A stretch of 64,000 bases of DNA, from positions 9,729,001 to 9,793,000 of the forward strand of contig NC_134763.1 of assembly GCF_050436995.1 (NCBI RefSeq), read 5' to 3'. Positions within the stretch are counted from its first letter, which is position 1; every line of letters starts with the position of its first letter. The translations under genes and the position numbers were made by a program. Positions 63,589-64,000 of the stretch are shown piece after piece. Under the pieces are notes generated by a model. That model had not been told where the DNA came from. It did no database searches and was given only the letters and a program-made list of their open reading frames with translations. Origin of the DNA: Anticarsia gemmatalis (taxonomy: Eukaryota; Arthropoda; Insecta; Lepidoptera; Erebidae).

Positions 63589-64000
63589 TATAGATTTTAT
63601 CGAAGTCAAAAGCATTTAGAAAAAGAACCAATATTTAAAAATGTGGTAGTATTTTTGTTGTAGATATAATGGTTTATTTTCAAGTCGTTCCACAATCACT
63701 TGACCGTATGGGTAAATCACCCTAAAAGTGATATATTCACAGAGTAGCTATCTTCTCTAATTTACTCCTCGAATGACATACGTAATAAATAAATATTATT
63801 GCACGAGTATAATATAATACGATATTGTACTTTTGTTTACCATCTTATGTCAAGCGCTACTATTACTTCAGCTCCTCGTTAATATTAGCAACATAGCATC
63901 ACAGCAACAGAAGCATAATCACTACATAGTATCACACACTATTACATGGCTCTTAACACTACTATAAAATCACTCAGCTATAATTTTCCAACAAACAAAT

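Larger units (their letters stand above)
57406..64000. other. AT-rich non-coding stretch with mobile elements
   Basis: It holds the TIR element (58276-58951), a repeat copy (61179-61425), a SINE tail and Helitron copy 5. A GC-richer patch at 59640-59790 is unexplained. No upstream 5' UTR exon or promoter of the minus-strand gene could be identified. Confidence 0.5.

Overview
This 64 kb window is nuclear DNA of a moth or butterfly (Lepidoptera), probably a noctuoid. It is AT-rich and almost free of coding sequence. Its dispersed repeats are of kinds I recall from moth genomes: tRNA-derived SINEs, short Helitron-like elements ending in CTAG, and small terminal-inverted-repeat elements. The species and family calls rest on that recall, not on a search. 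Nothing suggests bacterial, viral or organellar DNA.

I can support one real gene with confidence, on the minus strand. A GC-rich exon at 52245-52399 carries a start codon in good context, a hydrophobic signal peptide and a GTAAGT splice donor, and it is preceded by a TTTGTTTCAG acceptor. The gene therefore encodes a secreted or membrane protein whose 5' UTR is itself spliced. No second coding exon is recognisable between 52244 and position 1, so most of the window is probably one very large intron (>52 kb), with 52400-64000 being the intron before the first coding exon. The visible part does not identify the protein. A second, uncertain coding candidate is a 231-codon stop-free frame at 30789-31484 on the minus strand.

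Layout. 1-5 kb: AT-rich sequence with a weak MITE-like block. 5-11 kb: a tRNA-derived SINE, two copies of an unclassified 'TAGTGGTCAACC' repeat, another tRNA SINE and a reverse SINE head. 11-19 kb: a degenerate SINE and otherwise plain sequence. 19-28 kb: two copies of Helitron-like family A and one of family B. 30-37 kb: the long frame, GC-richer islands that could be enhancers, a perfect 21-bp hairpin, and an imperfect precursor-like hairpin whose 3' arm carries a let-7-type seed. 37-41.3 kb: a SINE, then a composite repeat ending in a nearly perfect 192-bp inverted repeat. 42.6-43.2 kb: a cluster of CCCGGG hairpins. 44.7 kb: Helitron A. 52.2 kb: the signal-peptide exon, then SINE, Helitron A, SINEs, a small MITE, a 668-bp TIR element flanked by ATAA, another TAGTGGTCAACC copy, and a Helitron A copy beside a SINE tail.

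The likely role of the non-coding part is to hold the regulatory sequence of the long gene. Six exact TGACGTCA (CRE-type) octamers and several GC-richer islands are the best places to look for enhancers.
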